Source: an uncultured Alistipes sp.
GTDB taxonomy: Bacteria; Bacteroidota; Bacteroidia; Bacteroidales; UBA932
Direction of reading: 5' to 3'
Length of the DNA stretch: 64,000 nucleotides
Assembly: GCA_902388455.1 (NCBI GenBank)
Contig: CABMPD010000010.1
Span: 1 to 64,000, forward strand
Below, in pieces: positions 1 through 10,230 of the stretch; position 1 is the stretch's first letter, and each line of letters starts with the position of its first letter. The position numbers were made by a program, and so were the translations under genes. The notes beneath the pieces were generated by a model. That model was not told where the DNA came from, ran no database searches, and saw only the letters and a list, made by a program, of their open reading frames with translations.

Positions 1-54
1 CCCCACACACACACACACACACCACCACCACCACCACCACCACCACCACCACCG
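1..54. repeat. CA / CCA microsatellite at the window edge
   Basis: About nine CA dinucleotides (from position 4) run into about eleven CCA trinucleotides ending near position 53. No reading frame continues from the repeat into a recognisable gene. Simple-sequence tracts this long are uncommon in bacteria, so either a slippage locus or an artefact of a contig end is possible. Confidence 0.9.
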
Positions 55-343
55 TCCCTCACTAAACCGAATAGTTGTTTTAAACTGCTTGCTGCGCAGC
101 ATGTTCTATGCAACTACTGTGTTTAGTGGGACTGAAATCCGTTTTTGACTGATATTTTAAGGTGACATAACATTACGCCCGCTCATAACTTCCAGAATGT
201 CAGGGGCGTCTTCTCAACTGGTCGGTTTAGTGACTTTCTCGGTCTGCCGCATCAGAACATCAGAGCGTCACGGCATCACGGGATAACATACTGATAGGGT
301 GAACGAAAAAACGACGTGTCATTCATCCGGTCCAATTCCGCTG

Positions 344-524
344 TTCACGTTGCTTTTTAGTTATGACGCAATCTCCTGATTGACCGGGACTTGTATTTTG
401 CGCAAAAAGTTAAGTGACGGCAAAAAGGCTCTTTCTGAGCATAATCCACCCCATTTAAAATTTCATTAGATTGATAAAGTACTTATATTCAAACGTATGC
501 AACTCAACTAAAAAGCAACGTGAA
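344..524. repeat. 19-bp perfect inverted repeat, 143-bp spacer
   Basis: The left arm TTCACGTTGCTTTTTAGTT is at 344-362. Its exact reverse complement is at 506-524. The spacer carries no gene. Perfect arms of this length suggest a recent or selected element rather than chance. Confidence 0.85.
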
Positions 525-533
525 GGATGCGGG

Positions 534-612
534 GGGGTATCTTTGCGGATAATGATAATCATTTAAATTTTTTCACACGTTTTTTGAAATGATTATCCGC
601 AAAATTACCCCT
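534..612. repeat. Imperfect inverted repeat built on TTGCGGATAAT
   Basis: The left side reads GGGGTA-tct-TTGCGGATAAT from about 534. The right side reads ATTATCCGCAA-aat-TACCCC, ending at 612. Both arms contain the same three-base interruption, so the repeat is symmetric over about 20 positions. A single related half-site (GGGGTATGTTTGCGGATAGT) is at 871-890. Confidence 0.8.
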
Positions 613-766
613 GGAGCTGTCACTATACCCGGTTAAGGCAGAGTCGTTGTCGTCAAGGATATCTTATTTTTCACTTTTAGTTAAGACGCATACTTCAGAT
701 TATAACCACTTTATCCATTTGTCGATATGTTAAGTGGGGCGAATATAGGCCAAATCAGGCGCTTTT

Positions 767-847
767 GTCATCACTTTACATTTTTTCAAAAACACAATAA
801 CTTGTTAATCAGGCGGTTGTGACATAACTAAAATGTAAAGTGATGAC
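767..847. repeat. 18-bp perfect inverted repeat, 45-bp spacer
   Basis: GTCATCACTTTACATTTT at 767-784 is matched by its exact reverse complement at 830-847. Each arm is preceded by a related AATCAGGCG word (about 754 and 806), so direct and inverted symmetry are nested. Confidence 0.85.
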
Positions 848-946
848 GCCGGCGGACGTAAACGGCTTTAGGGGTATGTTTGCGGATAGTCATTTTTTTT
901 TGATTCCCGTTTTTCGGAATGATGCAGTATGTAGCTTTGCGAATAG

Positions 947-977
947 TTTGATTTTGTAAACTGATTGATTAACTTTG
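947..977 (+). promoter_or_regulatory. Bacteroidetes-type promoter of the toxin-antitoxin remnant
   Basis: TTTG at 947-950 and TAACTTTG at 970-977 are 19 nt apart, matching the -33 TTTG / -7 TANNTTTG pattern. The first ATG follows at 992. Confidence 0.6.
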
Positions 978-991
978 CAAAGTGGAGTAAG

Positions 992-1199
992 ATGGAAGTT
1001 GTAAGGAGAGTAAAAGTGTTCAGGTCTTATTACAAAGAGTTTTATGTGGCGCAGACAGATGCTGTGAGGGAAAAAATAGATCAGGTGATAGAGTGTGATA
1101 CTGTTTCATGGATTTCATAAACAGTCGCAGAAGACACCGTCTTCCGAGATTAAAAAGGCAAAGCGTATAATGAAAGAATACTTTGATACTAAAAGATAA
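992..1199 (+). pseudogene. HigB/RelE-type toxin remnant with internal deletion
   Basis: From ATG 992 about 33 codons (beginning MEVVRRVKVFRSYYKEF) resemble the start of the intact toxin at 17279. That frame hits a stop at 1118-1120. From about 1095, a different frame encodes VILFHGFHKQSQKTP followed by about 19 more residues to TAA 1197-1199. This matches the C-terminal part of the same toxin (VILLTGFQKKTQRTP). The middle third, which should hold the catalytic strands, is missing and the frame is shifted, so no active toxin can be made. Short GTGATA words at 1085-1090 and 1095-1100 flank the junction. The antitoxin ATG follows 6 bp after the stop. Confidence 0.85.
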
Positions 1200-1205
1200 T
1201 TAAAG

Positions 1206-1520
1206 ATGGAAGAAGAGAAAAATAAAGCGATAATGAATTGCGGCGATGATTATGATGATATTCTTGACATTCAATATGGCCGGAAGGGCACACCGTCGCG
1301 TGACCGATTTGACCGGGAGGCGGAGGCATTTATCCTGGCGGAGCGGCTGAAGGAGGAACGCCGTAAGGCCGGTCTGACGCAGGAGCAGCTGGCGGCCAAG
1401 ATAGGCACGAAGAAGTCTTACATCTCCCGCATCGAGAACGGAAAGACGGACGTGCAGCTCTCGACCCTCTTCAAGATATTCCAGGGGCTGGGCAAGCGGG
1501 TCAGCATCACCATACTTTGA
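1206..1520 (+). CDS. Orphan HigA-like antitoxin, XRE-family HTH protein
   Basis: This 104-residue protein has a helix-turn-helix in its second half (about residues 45-95, around LTQEQLAAKIGTKKSYISRI). That is the XRE/Cro-C1 type found in HigA antitoxins, which bind the partner toxin and repress their own promoter. The N-terminal signature YGRKGTPSRDRFDREAEAF parallels YGQPGTPERDRIERELEAL in the antitoxin at 17616, so the two modules are paralogous. The toxin gene upstream is broken while this frame is intact. It may persist as a stand-alone repressor or as an anti-addiction antitoxin against a related toxin; that role is inferred. Confidence 0.85.
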   Translation: MEEEKNKAIMNCGDDYDDILDIQYGRKGTPSRDRFDREAEAFILAERLKEERRKAGLTQEQLAAKIGTKKSYISRIENGKTDVQLSTLFKIFQGLGKRVSITIL

Positions 1521-1545
1521 CATTGCCGGAAAGGTTAGCACATTT

Positions 1546-1578
1546 TTTGCAAATCTTCCAAGGAATTCCATATCTTTG
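1546..1578 (+). promoter_or_regulatory. secA promoter (TTTG ... TATCTTTG)
   Basis: TTTG at 1546-1549 and TATCTTTG at 1571-1578 are 21 nt apart. The expected transcription start is about 20 nt upstream of the secA ATG at 1604. Confidence 0.7.
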
Positions 1579-1603
1579 TAAGTTGTACAAAAAATGTTTT
1601 TAG

Positions 1604-4600
1604 ATGGCATCATTTAACGGATTAATGAAGAAACTGTTCGGCTCCAAGGCGGACAGGGATATGAAGGAGATCAAACCTATTCTGGACAAGGTCCTGGCGG
1701 CCTATGACCGTATCGATAAACTTTCAGATGACGGGCTCAGGGCCGAGACGGACAGGATCAGAGAAGTGATTCATAATAAAATAGCGGCAGACGAAGAACG
1801 GAAGAAGTCTCTCCGAGCCCAGCTCGAGGACGTTACTATCGCCGTAGAGCAGAAGGAAGCCCTGGCGACCGAGGTGGATAAGCTGACCAAGAAAATCGAT
1901 GAGGAAATCGAGGCTGTGTTGAACGAGGTGCTGCCCGATGCGTTCGCAGTGATGAAGTCTACGGCACGCAGGTTCAAGGAGCAGGAGGTCATCGAGGTTA
2001 CCGCCACCGACATGGACCGCGAGTTCAGCGCCAAGCACGATTACGTCAGGATCGAGGGGGACAAGGCCTATTGGAGCCATACCTGGATGGCCGGCGGCAA
2101 CCCTATCACCTGGGACATGGTTCATTATGACGTACAGCTCATCGGCGGTATCGTCCTGCATCAGGGCAAGATAGCCGAGATGGCCACCGGTGAGGGAAAG
2201 ACTCTCGTGGCTACTCTGCCTGTTTTCCTGAATGCGCTGGCCGGCAAGGGTGTCCATGTGGTCACCGTAAACGACTACCTCTCCAAGCGAGACTCCGAGT
2301 GGATGGGCCCTCTCTACCAGTTCCACGGCCTGAGAGTTGACTGCATCGACAAGCATCAGCCCAACTCGGCCGCACGCCGCGCCGCCTACCGTGCCGACAT
2401 CACATTCGGAACCAACAACGAGTTCGGTTTCGACTATCTCCGCGACAACATGGCGATAGACCGCAGCGACCTCGTGCAGCGAAAGCATCACTACGCGATA
2501 GTCGACGAGGTGGACTCGGTGCTCATCGACGATGCCCGTACACCTCTTATTATATCCGGTCCTGTTCCCAAGGGAGACGACCAGCAGTTTGCCGAGTACA
2601 AGCCTTATGTGGAGCGCCTCTACAACGCCCAGAAACAGCTTGTTACCAAGCTTCTTACAGATGCCAAGAAACTCATCTCCGAAGGCAAGGAGACCGAGGG
2701 CGCCAAGCTTCTTCTGCGGGCCCATAAGGGACTGCCCAAGTACAACCCCCTGATCAAGTTCCTCTCAGAGCCCGGCATGAAGCAGCTCCTGCAGAAGACC
2801 GAGAATTTCTACATGCAGGACAACAACAAGCAGATGCACCTGATCACCGATGACCTTTACTTTGTCATCGAGGAGCAGAACCGCTCTGTCGAGATGACCG
2901 ACAAGGGCAATGACCTGATAGCAGCGAGTGTTTCCGACGACAAGTTCTTCATCCTCCCCGACATCGGCAATGAGATAGCCGAACTGGAGAAGGAGAACCT
3001 CAGTCCCGAGGAAAAGCAGGAGAAGAAGACAGCCCTTCTTGCTGACTACGCCCTCAAATCCGAGCGCGTCCACACCGTCACCCAGCTGCTCAAGGCATAC
3101 GCGATGTTCGAAAGGGACGTGGAGTACGTGGTGATGGACAACAAGATCAAGATCGTCGACGAGCAGACCGGCCGTATCCTCGAGGGACGCCGCTACTCCG
3201 ACGGACTGCACCAGGCCATCGAGGCCAAGGAGAACGTGAAGGTCGAGGCCGCCACCCAGACCTTCGCCACCATCACCCTCCAGAACTATTTCAGGATGTA
3301 CCACAAGCTGGCCGGTATGACCGGTACCGCCGAGACAGAGGCCGGCGAGTTCTGGTCCATCTACAAGCTGGATGTGGTGGTCATCCCTACCAACCGTCCC
3401 GTCATCCGCAAGGACGAGGACGACATCATCTATAAGACCAAGAAGGAGAAATACAACGCAGTCATAGCCCGTATCGTGGAACTGACCGAGGCCGGACGTC
3501 CCGTACTGGTCGGCACCACCTCGGTCGAGATTTCCGAGCTGCTCAGCAGGATGCTCAAGCTCCGCGGCATAAAGCACAATGTGCTGAACGCCAAGCAGCA
3601 CGCCCGTGAGGCCGAGATCGTGGCCCACGCCGGAGAAGCCGGTACGGTGACCATCGCCACCAACATGGCCGGCCGTGGTACCGATATCAAACTCGGTCCC
3701 GGAGTCAAGGAGGCCGGCGGTCTGGCAATCATCGGTACCGAGCGTCACGACAGCCGCCGCGTCGACCGCCAGCTGCGCGGACGTGCCGGACGTCAGGGCG
3801 ACCCCGGCTCTTCAGTATTCTACGTGTCATTCGAGGACAATCTCCTCCGTCTCTTCGGTGGAGAGCGCATGGCTGCCATGGTCGACAAGATGGGCCTCAA
3901 GGAGGGCGAGCCCCTGCAGCACTCCATGCTGGCAAGTTCCATAGAAAGGGCCCAGCGCAAGGTCGAGGAAAATAACTTCGGTATACGTAAACGCCTTCTC
4001 GAGTACGACGACGTGATGAACTCCCAGAGGGAGGTGATCTACAACAAGCGCCGCAACGCTCTTTACGGTGAGCGTATAGACGTGGACGTGATGAATATGA
4101 TCGGGGACTGCTGCGAGGTGCTGGCCGACAAGTCCGAGGGAATGGATTACGAGGACTTCAAGCTGGAGGTGATGAAGACCCTGTCGATAGACCCGTCTTT
4201 CGATGCTCAGTTCTATAAGAGCGCTTCGCGTGACAAGATAGCGGAGACACTCAATGCACAGATCCGCGAGGAGTATGTCCGCCGCAGCGATGCCATGGTG
4301 GCTCAGGCCTGGCCTGTCGTAAAGGCCATCTATGAGCGTCAGGGCCAGCAGTTTGAGAACGTGGCCGTGCCCGTGGGAGACGGTACCAAGGTCATGCGCG
4401 TGATAGTCAATCTCAAGAAGGCCTACGAGACGCAGGCCCGCGAGCTTGTGCGTGCTGTGAGCAAGACCATCACCCTCATCATGATAGACGAGGCATGGAA
4501 GGAGCATCTCAGGGATATGGACGACCTGAAGCAGTCCGTGCAGAACGCCACATACGAGCAGAAGGATCCTCTGCTTATCTATAAGTTCGAGAGCTTCAAT

Positions 4601-4888
4601 CTCTTCAAGGGTGTCATCGAGCGTATCAGCCGCGAGGTGATCAAATTCCTCCTCCGCGCAGCCATCCCCATGCGCGAGAATGCCCCTCAGGACGTCCGCG
4701 AGAGTGAGCGCCGTCGCACCGACATGAGCCGCATGCACACCTCCAGGACCGACATGGTCACCAACGGAGGACAGCCCAAGAGCAATGCGCCTGTCCATGT
4801 CGAGAAGAAGGTGGGCCGCAACGATCCGTGCCCCTGCGGTTCGGGCAAGAAATACAAGAATTGTCACGGAAGATTGGAAAATAACTAA
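1604..4888 (+). CDS. secA: SecA preprotein translocase ATPase
   Basis: SecA drives protein export through SecYEG by ATP hydrolysis at the cytoplasmic membrane. At 1094 residues it is the long form seen in Bacteroidetes. The Walker A motif ATGEGKT is near residue 194-200. The DEVD Walker B ([17 protein letters not shown]) is near residue 300. The second helicase half contains [15 protein letters not shown] and the arginine-rich [13 protein letters not shown]. The C-terminus ends in a zinc-binding tail ([16 protein letters not shown]), which in the family contacts SecB or the ribosome. An insertion after about residue 345 accounts for the extra length. It has its own promoter; lpdA follows after 11 bp, so co-transcription is likely. 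Confidence 0.98.
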   Translation: MASFNGLMKKLFGSKADRDMKEIKPILDKVLAAYDRIDKLSDDGLRAETDRIREVIHNKIAADEERKKSLRAQLEDVTIAVEQKEALATEVDKLTKKIDEEIEAVLNEVLPDAFAVMKSTARRFKEQEVIEVTATDMDREFSAKHDYVRIEGDKAYWSHTWMAGGNPITWDMVHYDVQLIGGIVLHQGKIAEMATGEGKTLVATLPVFLNALAGKGVHVVTVNDYLSKRDSEWMGPLYQFHGLRVDCIDKHQPNSAARRAAYRADITFGTNNEFGFDYLRDNMAIDRSDLVQRKHHYAIVDEVDSVLIDDARTPLIISGPVPKGDDQQFAEYKPYVERLYNAQKQLVTKLLTDAKKLISEGKETEGAKLLLRAHKGLPKYNPLIKFLSEPGMKQLLQKTENFYMQDNNKQMHLITDDLYFVIEEQNRSVEMTDKGNDLIAASVSDDKFFILPDIGNEIAELEKENLSPEEKQEKKTALLADYALKSERVHTVTQLLKAYAMFERDVEYVVMDNKIKIVDEQTGRILEGRRYSDGLHQAIEAKENVKVEAATQTFATITLQNYFRMYHKLAGMTGTAETEAGEFWSIYKLDVVVIPTNRPVIRKDEDDIIYKTKKEKYNAVIARIVELTEAGRPVLVGTTSVEISELLSRMLKLRGIKHNVLNAKQHAREAEIVAHAGEAGTVTIATNMAGRGTDIKLGPGVKEAGGLAIIGTERHDSRRVDRQLRGRAGRQGDPGSSVFYVSFEDNLLRLFGGERMAAMVDKMGLKEGEPLQHSMLASSIERAQRKVEENNFGIRKRLLEYDDVMNSQREVIYNKRRNALYGERIDVDVMNMIGDCCEVLADKSEGMDYEDFKLEVMKTLSIDPSFDAQFYKSASRDKIAETLNAQIREEYVRRSDAMVAQAWPVVKAIYERQGQQFENVAVPVGDGTKVMRVIVNLKKAYETQARELVRAVSKTITLIMIDEAWKEHLRDMDDLKQSVQNATYEQKDPLLIYKFESFNLFKGVIERISREVIKFLLRAAIPMRENAPQDVRESERRRTDMSRMHTSRTDMVTNGGQPKSNAPVHVEKKVGRNDPCPCGSGKKYKNCHGRLENN

Positions 4889-4899
4889 ATTTCAACGAT

Positions 4900-6297
<1,398 letters not shown>

Positions 6298-6322
6298 AAA
6301 TTAACCTTTAACAGTCAATATC

Positions 6323-6772
6323 ATGGCAAAAACAGAAATAATCCCCCAGGCCAATGAGCTGTGCAGGATATCCAAGGGCACCAGGATAACAGGTGTCATG
6401 ACTTCCAGTGCCGACATCCGTATAGACGGTACTTTTGAAGGAACTGTCTATACCAAAGGAAAGTTAGTGATAGGCGAGGCCGCCAACATCAAAGGCAAGA
6501 TTTTCGCCCAGAGCTGTGATATCTGGGGTCATGTCGAGGGTGATATATTCATTGAGGATATTGTCAACTTCAAGGCCAACTCCAACTTCGCAGGCTCCCT
6601 CAAGACACCAAAGCTCAGTATTGAGGTCGGTGTCATCTACAACGGCTCATGTCATATCATCACCAAGGAGGAGTACAACAAGCATCTCCACGAACTCCCC
6701 GAACTCAACAAGGAGGCAGCCCCCAAGGCTGCTGCCGCAACAGCGGCACACTCCGCAGCAGCCGCCAAGTAA
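6323..6772 (+). CDS. Bactofilin (polymer-forming cytoskeletal protein)
   Basis: A 149-residue protein with the bactofilin beta-helix pattern: repeated hydrophobic rungs beginning ITGVMTSSADIRIDGTFEG and continuing through GKLVIGEAANIKGKI and CDIWGHVEGDIFI to about residue 120. The C-terminal tail is an Ala/Lys-rich low-complexity segment. Bactofilins form nucleotide-independent filaments on the inner membrane and organise cell-wall or envelope machinery. It follows lpdA by 25 bp and precedes a hairpin at 6841-6891, so it is probably the last gene of the secA-lpdA group. Confidence 0.93.
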   Translation: MAKTEIIPQANELCRISKGTRITGVMTSSADIRIDGTFEGTVYTKGKLVIGEAANIKGKIFAQSCDIWGHVEGDIFIEDIVNFKANSNFAGSLKTPKLSIEVGVIYNGSCHIITKEEYNKHLHELPELNKEAAPKAAAATAAHSAAAAK

Positions 6773-6832
6773 GTTGATTATTTAGCCATTTACGAAACCA
6801 GCCGTTTATATCAGCTGCTTGCGTAAGAAATA

Positions 6833-6898
6833 AAAACATTCATGCTCCAAGACTTTAACTCCCGAAAAAGGAGACAGGGCCTTGGAGCATGTAGTTTT
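6833..6898 (+). terminator. Hairpin terminator after the bactofilin gene
   Basis: CATGCTCCAAG (6841-6851) pairs perfectly with CTTGGAGCATG (6881-6891). A nested CTCC/GGAG pair (6859-6862 / 6870-6873) lies in the loop. AAAAC precedes and GTTTT follows the stem, so it could act in both directions. The long loop makes it less canonical than the other terminators here. Confidence 0.6.
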
Positions 6899-6973
6899 AA
6901 TGATTCTCCGCAAACTTACTCCAACGAGCTTTCCCCAGCAAACTTCGGTTCAGTCTATTTTCAGTGGGGGATG

Positions 6974-7017
6974 CATCCAGGTCGTGATTCTGAATCATCC
7001 AGGTCGTGATTCTGAAT
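6974..7017. repeat. Two tandem copies of a 22-bp repeat
   Basis: The unit CATCCAGGTCGTGATTCTGA (plus AT) occurs at 6974-6995 and 6996-7017 without a mismatch. Confidence 0.9.
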
Positions 7018-7191
7018 AAGAAAAGGTATTTGTCGATACCGCTGGATTAATCAGAAAAGGTACTTGCAGGTACCACTGGGATTTGCTGCGGGCGGTATGC
7101 CACTGCGGTCCAGACTGTGTCGACCGGCTTGTCTGGGGTACCGCCGTCCGGACCTGCAATGCCAGCCTGTTTTTGCATCAATAGTCTTGGG

Positions 7192-7324
7192 CATGGCGTT
7201 ACGCAGGTTGCATGGCGTTGCACCGGTGTCATGGCGTTGCACGGGTCGCATGGCGTTGCACGGGTTGCATGGCGTTGCACGGGTTGCATGGCGTTGCACG
7301 GGTTGCATGGCGTTGTACGGATGA
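7192..7324. repeat. Seven tandem copies of a 19-bp repeat
   Basis: The unit is CATGGCGTTGCACGGGTTG. Copies start at 7192, 7211, 7230, 7249, 7268, 7287 and 7306. The central copies are identical and the outer ones diverge, which suggests expansion by unequal exchange or slippage. The period is not a multiple of three and no long frame is conserved, so this is not a coding repeat. Confidence 0.92.
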
Positions 7325-7352
7325 CATGCCGGTTACCGGTCATGAGCCGAAT

Positions 7353-7492
7353 CTTAGCGCAGGAGTTTGGAACGGATGGGAACTAGCCTTACCGCAGGAG
7401 TCTGGAGCGGATGGGGACTAATCTTACCACAGGAGTCTGGAGCGGATAGGAACTAGCCTTACCGCAGGAGTCTGGAGCGGATGGGGACTGAA
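7353..7492. repeat. Four tandem copies of a 35-bp repeat
   Basis: Copies start at 7353, 7388, 7423 and 7458 on the core CTTACCGCAGGAGTCTGGAG. Copies 2 and 4 share the ACCG variant, while copy 3 has ACCA and copy 1 AGCG. This suggests duplication of larger blocks. Confidence 0.9.
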
Positions 7493-7758
7493 GGCCGAGT
7501 CGGGACATGGATAATGCCAAGGGGCGGATATCGCCCGGAAACAGCATAGGCGGAAGCGCATTGTTGTTTGCGACTTGCTGTTATACTGATATTTGAAAAA
7601 GAAGGGCACTCTTTCAGACCTGAAAAACAAAGAGTCTCTCTGCAAACGGTTGTAAGCTGACCGCATATCCGGATGCCTGATTGCAGCTTCTGAAACCAGG
7701 ACATCACTCGTGGAACATACAATACGTATTGTAACTAACTTATAGTAACCGTCCCATA

Positions 7759-8025
7759 CCGGCAGCGTTTTCCGCGATTCGGTGCCGTTGTGGTCGTACG
7801 TTTCCCTGTCACCCCATCTTCACGGTGCTCCAAAGCGGCTTAACGGTCAGGCAGGTTTCCACAACGGCAGCGTTTCCCGCGATTCGGTGCCGTTGCGGTC
7901 GTACGTTTCCATGTCACCCCGTCTTCACGGTGTTCCAAGGCGGCTTAACGGTCAGGCGGGATTCCACAACGGCAGCGTTTCCCGCGATTCAGTGCCGTTG
8001 TGGCATACGGTCGGTGCCGTTGTGG
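7759..8025. repeat. 105-bp tandem repeat carrying an 11-bp-stem palindrome (locus 1)
   Basis: The core (CCACAACGGCA, about 18 nt, then TGCCGTTGTGG) recurs with a 105-bp period: ggcagcg begins at 7761, 7866 and 7971. Full stems are at 7859-7898 and 7964-8003. The first copy has a degenerate left arm, and an extra half-copy is at 8011-8025. The spacers are about 90% alike. The same unit with the same period recurs at 37623-37791. Confidence 0.9.
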
Positions 8026-8637
8026 AATACGGTCGTGAGGAGAGCTCGTCTCAGACGCAGCCACTTTGCAATGTCCAGCATGTCACCAAAATTTATCTCG
8101 TTTATTATCAAAGACATACGTTTCAACAATTTGCCGGACCCGGCAGATTTTGCCACCAAACGGCCATTCAGCCCCATATCTTCACAAGTCCAGCATGTGT
8201 CTTTTTTCAGAGTATTTGATTATCAGGTATTTCTATAAGCACACTTTGTTGGACTCCTAAAGTCTGACCCGCTGGAAATCAATAGGCCTTTCCTATAGTG
8301 TCCGTAATTTTACACTAACAGTATGCATACCCACTGAAAATCTACTGACCCCATTTCAGTGGCTTGCGCGAATATGAATTCCTGATGCGCAAAGAAATCC
8401 GCTGTCCTCTCCGCTGGTGGTCTGGGATTTGTGTCTTTGTGGCGGCAGACTGGAATCGGTGGCACGCATGTTTTACGTAACGTTTTGATTAACAAAATGT
8501 TATCAAGCAGGCATGTGCTTTCAATGCCTTTTCAAATGCGATGAAAGCACATGCTGGTTTCGTAATGTGGTTGTCTTCAGGCGATTAGAGAATCGCCCCG
8601 TGCCACGAGTTCATTTTGCGGATAGCCAATTCCTTTT

Positions 8638-9600
8638 TTATTCTATCGTGTCCTTGATTTTGTATTCGTTGCGTGTGGCACTGTTTCTTGAAACCAGCTC
8701 CCCGAGGAAGCCGGTGAGAAAGAGCATGAAGCCGACGAGGATGGCTACGAGGGCAAGGTAGAAGAGAGGCTGGTCGGTAACAGGACGGAAGCGCAGTCCG
8801 CCTACCTGGGAGACGACCTTGTCGATGATGAGCCAGAGGGCGATGACGAATCCGATGAGGAATGAGATTATGCCCCAGACTCCGAAGATGTGCATGGGCT
8901 TCTTGCCGAAGCCGGAGAGGAACCATATCGTCATCAGGTCGAGGAAACCGTTGAAGAAGCGGCTCATGCCGAACTTGCTCTTCCCGTACTTGCGTTTGCG
9001 GTGCACCACCACTTTTTCACCGATGCGGGTGAATCCTGCATTCTTGGCGATGTAGGGGATGTAGCGGTGCATGTCGCCGTAGACCTCGATTTCCTTCACC
9101 ACTTCGCCGCGGTAGGCCTTAAGGCCGCAGTTCATGTCGTGAAGCTTGAGGCCGGTGACCTTGCGGGCGGTGAAATTGTATATCTTCGAAGGGATGTTTT
9201 TGGTAAACGTGTTGTCGTGACGGACCTTCTTCCAGCCGGAGACGAGGTCGTAGCCGTCTTCACGGATCATGCGGTAGAGCTCCGGTATCTCGTCAGGGCT
9301 GTCCTGCAGGTCTGCGTCCATGGTGATGACCACATCTCCGGCGGCTTCGCGGAAACCGGTCTGGAGAGCGGCGGACTTGCCGTAGTTGCGGCGGAAGCTG
9401 TAGGCACGGATGTGTGGATTGACATCGGAGAGCTCTTTGATTGTATCCCATGAGCCGTCGTCACTGCCGTCGTCTATCATCAGAATCTCATATTCGATGC
9501 CTGCAATGGGGGACTGGGCGATGGCTCTGTCGATCCATTCTGTCAGTTCCCTGAGGGACTCATTCTCATTGTACAGGGAGATTACTATCGAAAGGTCCAT
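8638..9600 (-). CDS. Family 2 glycosyltransferase, GtrB/DPM1-like, membrane-anchored
   Basis: A 320-residue GT-A enzyme. The N-terminal domain (about 1-230) has the nucleotide-sugar and metal motifs IDDGSDDGS and DADLQDSPDE. The C-terminus has two membrane helices (about 235-265 and 275-305), typical of enzymes that transfer a sugar from a nucleotide donor to a polyprenyl phosphate. The product would be a lipid-linked sugar used in glycan or lipid A/LPS modification; the specific sugar cannot be read from sequence. It is the second gene of a minus-strand pair, 6 bp after the DUF4199 gene. Confidence 0.9.
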   Translation of the reverse strand: MDLSIVISLYNENESLRELTEWIDRAIAQSPIAGIEYEILMIDDGSDDGSWDTIKELSDVNPHIRAYSFRRNYGKSAALQTGFREAAGDVVITMDADLQDSPDEIPELYRMIREDGYDLVSGWKKVRHDNTFTKNIPSKIYNFTARKVTGLKLHDMNCGLKAYRGEVVKEIEVYGDMHRYIPYIAKNAGFTRIGEKVVVHRKRKYGKSKFGMSRFFNGFLDLMTIWFLSGFGKKPMHIFGVWGIISFLIGFVIALWLIIDKVVSQVGGLRFRPVTDQPLFYLALVAILVGFMLFLTGFLGELVSRNSATRNEYKIKDTIE

Positions 9601-9606
9601 AGGCTG

Positions 9607-10149
9607 TTATTCTTCTGTAGTGTCGGATGAGTGCCGGCCGTTGTTCCCGAAAGGGTCGGCATCGGCTTTCTTGGCCATGGCAGCCAGGATAGCGGATACG
9701 ATGAGGCCGCATATTACGCACCCTATGAACTGCGATATGGCCAGAATGGCGGGCATGGACCGGGCCAGTGCGTCGTAATCCAGTATGCCGGCTATTCCCA
9801 TCGCCTCATAACTGGCGAACATCTGGTCGAGCAGTTCTGTGAGTGCGCCAGGAATGAATACAGTGTATGTCAGCAGTACGAACAGGGTGCAGACTACTGC
9901 GGAAAGGGTGCATACGGCCATACCGTAACCGAAGGACTGGCCGTAGCTGACGTAGTCCCAGGAGTCGGCGTTCCGCCTCATGGCGTAGTATACGATATAG
10001 ACGGATGCGCAGAGTTTTACGGCGCTGAGAATGATGTTGAGGAAGCCGGGGAGCTGGAACAGACTTGTGACCAGATTGATTATTACGGAGACGCTTGCGA
10101 GTATCAGACCGTATTTTGCGGCTTCGGACCAGTTAAGTTTGTAGTTCAT
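9607..10149 (-). CDS. DUF4199 family membrane protein
   Basis: A 180-residue protein with four hydrophobic segments, matching the Bacteroidetes DUF4199 family of unknown function. The start MNYKLNWSEAAKYG at 10149 is preferred. A longer frame back to 10206 would begin upstream of the -7 box (TAAATTTG on minus, 10181 to 10174) and overlap thrS transcription. It lies 6 bp upstream of the GT2 gene, so a joint envelope role is plausible, but no function is known. Confidence 0.82.
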   Translation of the reverse strand: MNYKLNWSEAAKYGLILASVSVIINLVTSLFQLPGFLNIILSAVKLCASVYIVYYAMRRNADSWDYVSYGQSFGYGMAVCTLSAVVCTLFVLLTYTVFIPGALTELLDQMFASYEAMGIAGILDYDALARSMPAILAISQFIGCVICGLIVSAILAAMAKKADADPFGNNGRHSSDTTEE

Positions 10150-10160
10150 CGTGGAAAATG

Positions 10161-10190
10161 TTGGATTTGACTGCAAATTTAGTAATTTTG
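10161..10190 (+). promoter_or_regulatory. Divergent promoter region, thrS (+) and DUF4199-GT2 (-)
   Basis: On plus, TTG (10161-10163) and TAATTTTG (10183-10190) are 19 nt apart. On minus, TAAATTTG runs from 10181 to 10174. The two -7 boxes nearly abut, so the opposite transcripts probably compete or are co-regulated. The plus start site (about 10197) lies downstream of the TTG at 10195, which argues against that codon as the thrS start. Confidence 0.65.
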
Positions 10191-10230
10191 CAGTTTGGAA
10201 AAACAACAGACAACGAAAATTTATCCTGTT

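Larger units (their letters stand above)
61..985. other. Non-coding region with clustered inverted repeats
   Basis: No plausible coding frame is present. The stretch is more AT-rich than its neighbours and contains three inverted repeats (344-524, 534-612 and 767-847, listed separately). It also has recurring words such as TTTTAGTTATGACGCA (355-370) and its variant at 675-690. It ends in a TTTG/TANNTTTG promoter feeding the toxin-antitoxin remnant. It may be an eroded mobile element or a repeat-rich intergenic island; the sequence does not decide. Confidence 0.6.
6899..8637. other. 1.7-kb non-coding repeat island
   Basis: No gene is supported between the bactofilin terminator and the GT2 stop codon. 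Open frames here are created by tandem repeats and resemble no protein family. The region holds 22-, 19-, 35- and 105-bp tandem repeats, listed separately. I see nothing interpretable in 7500-7740 or 8045-8637 apart from short hairpins such as GGCGATT/AATCGCC at 8580-8597, which has no U-tract. Confidence 0.7.

Noticed and set aside
1200..1613. A 137-codon minus frame over the antitoxin and secA start
   Set aside because: It is antisense to an intact XRE gene and crosses the secA promoter.
7047..7421. Several overlapping open frames of 69-98 codons on both strands
   Set aside because: They are generated by the 19-bp and 35-bp tandem repeats, have no family resemblance and overlap in all frames.
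7192..7492. CRISPR array
   Set aside because: The repeats are directly contiguous with no unique spacers and no cas genes are present.
7782..8238. Open frames of 137-145 codons through the 105-bp repeat
   Set aside because: The 105-bp period is divisible by three, so frames stay open by periodicity. The hairpin symmetry, not a protein, is what is conserved.
8310..8495. A 61-codon minus-strand gene
   Set aside because: No similarity, no promoter and unusual composition; it is probably chance.
8580..8597. Terminator for the GT2-DUF4199 genes
   Set aside because: The GGCGATT/AATCGCC hairpin has no U-tract on either strand and lies about 40 nt past the stop codon.
10195..10230. TTG start for thrS
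   Set aside because: It lies at or upstream of the predicted transcription start and adds residues not seen at the usual ThrRS N-terminus.
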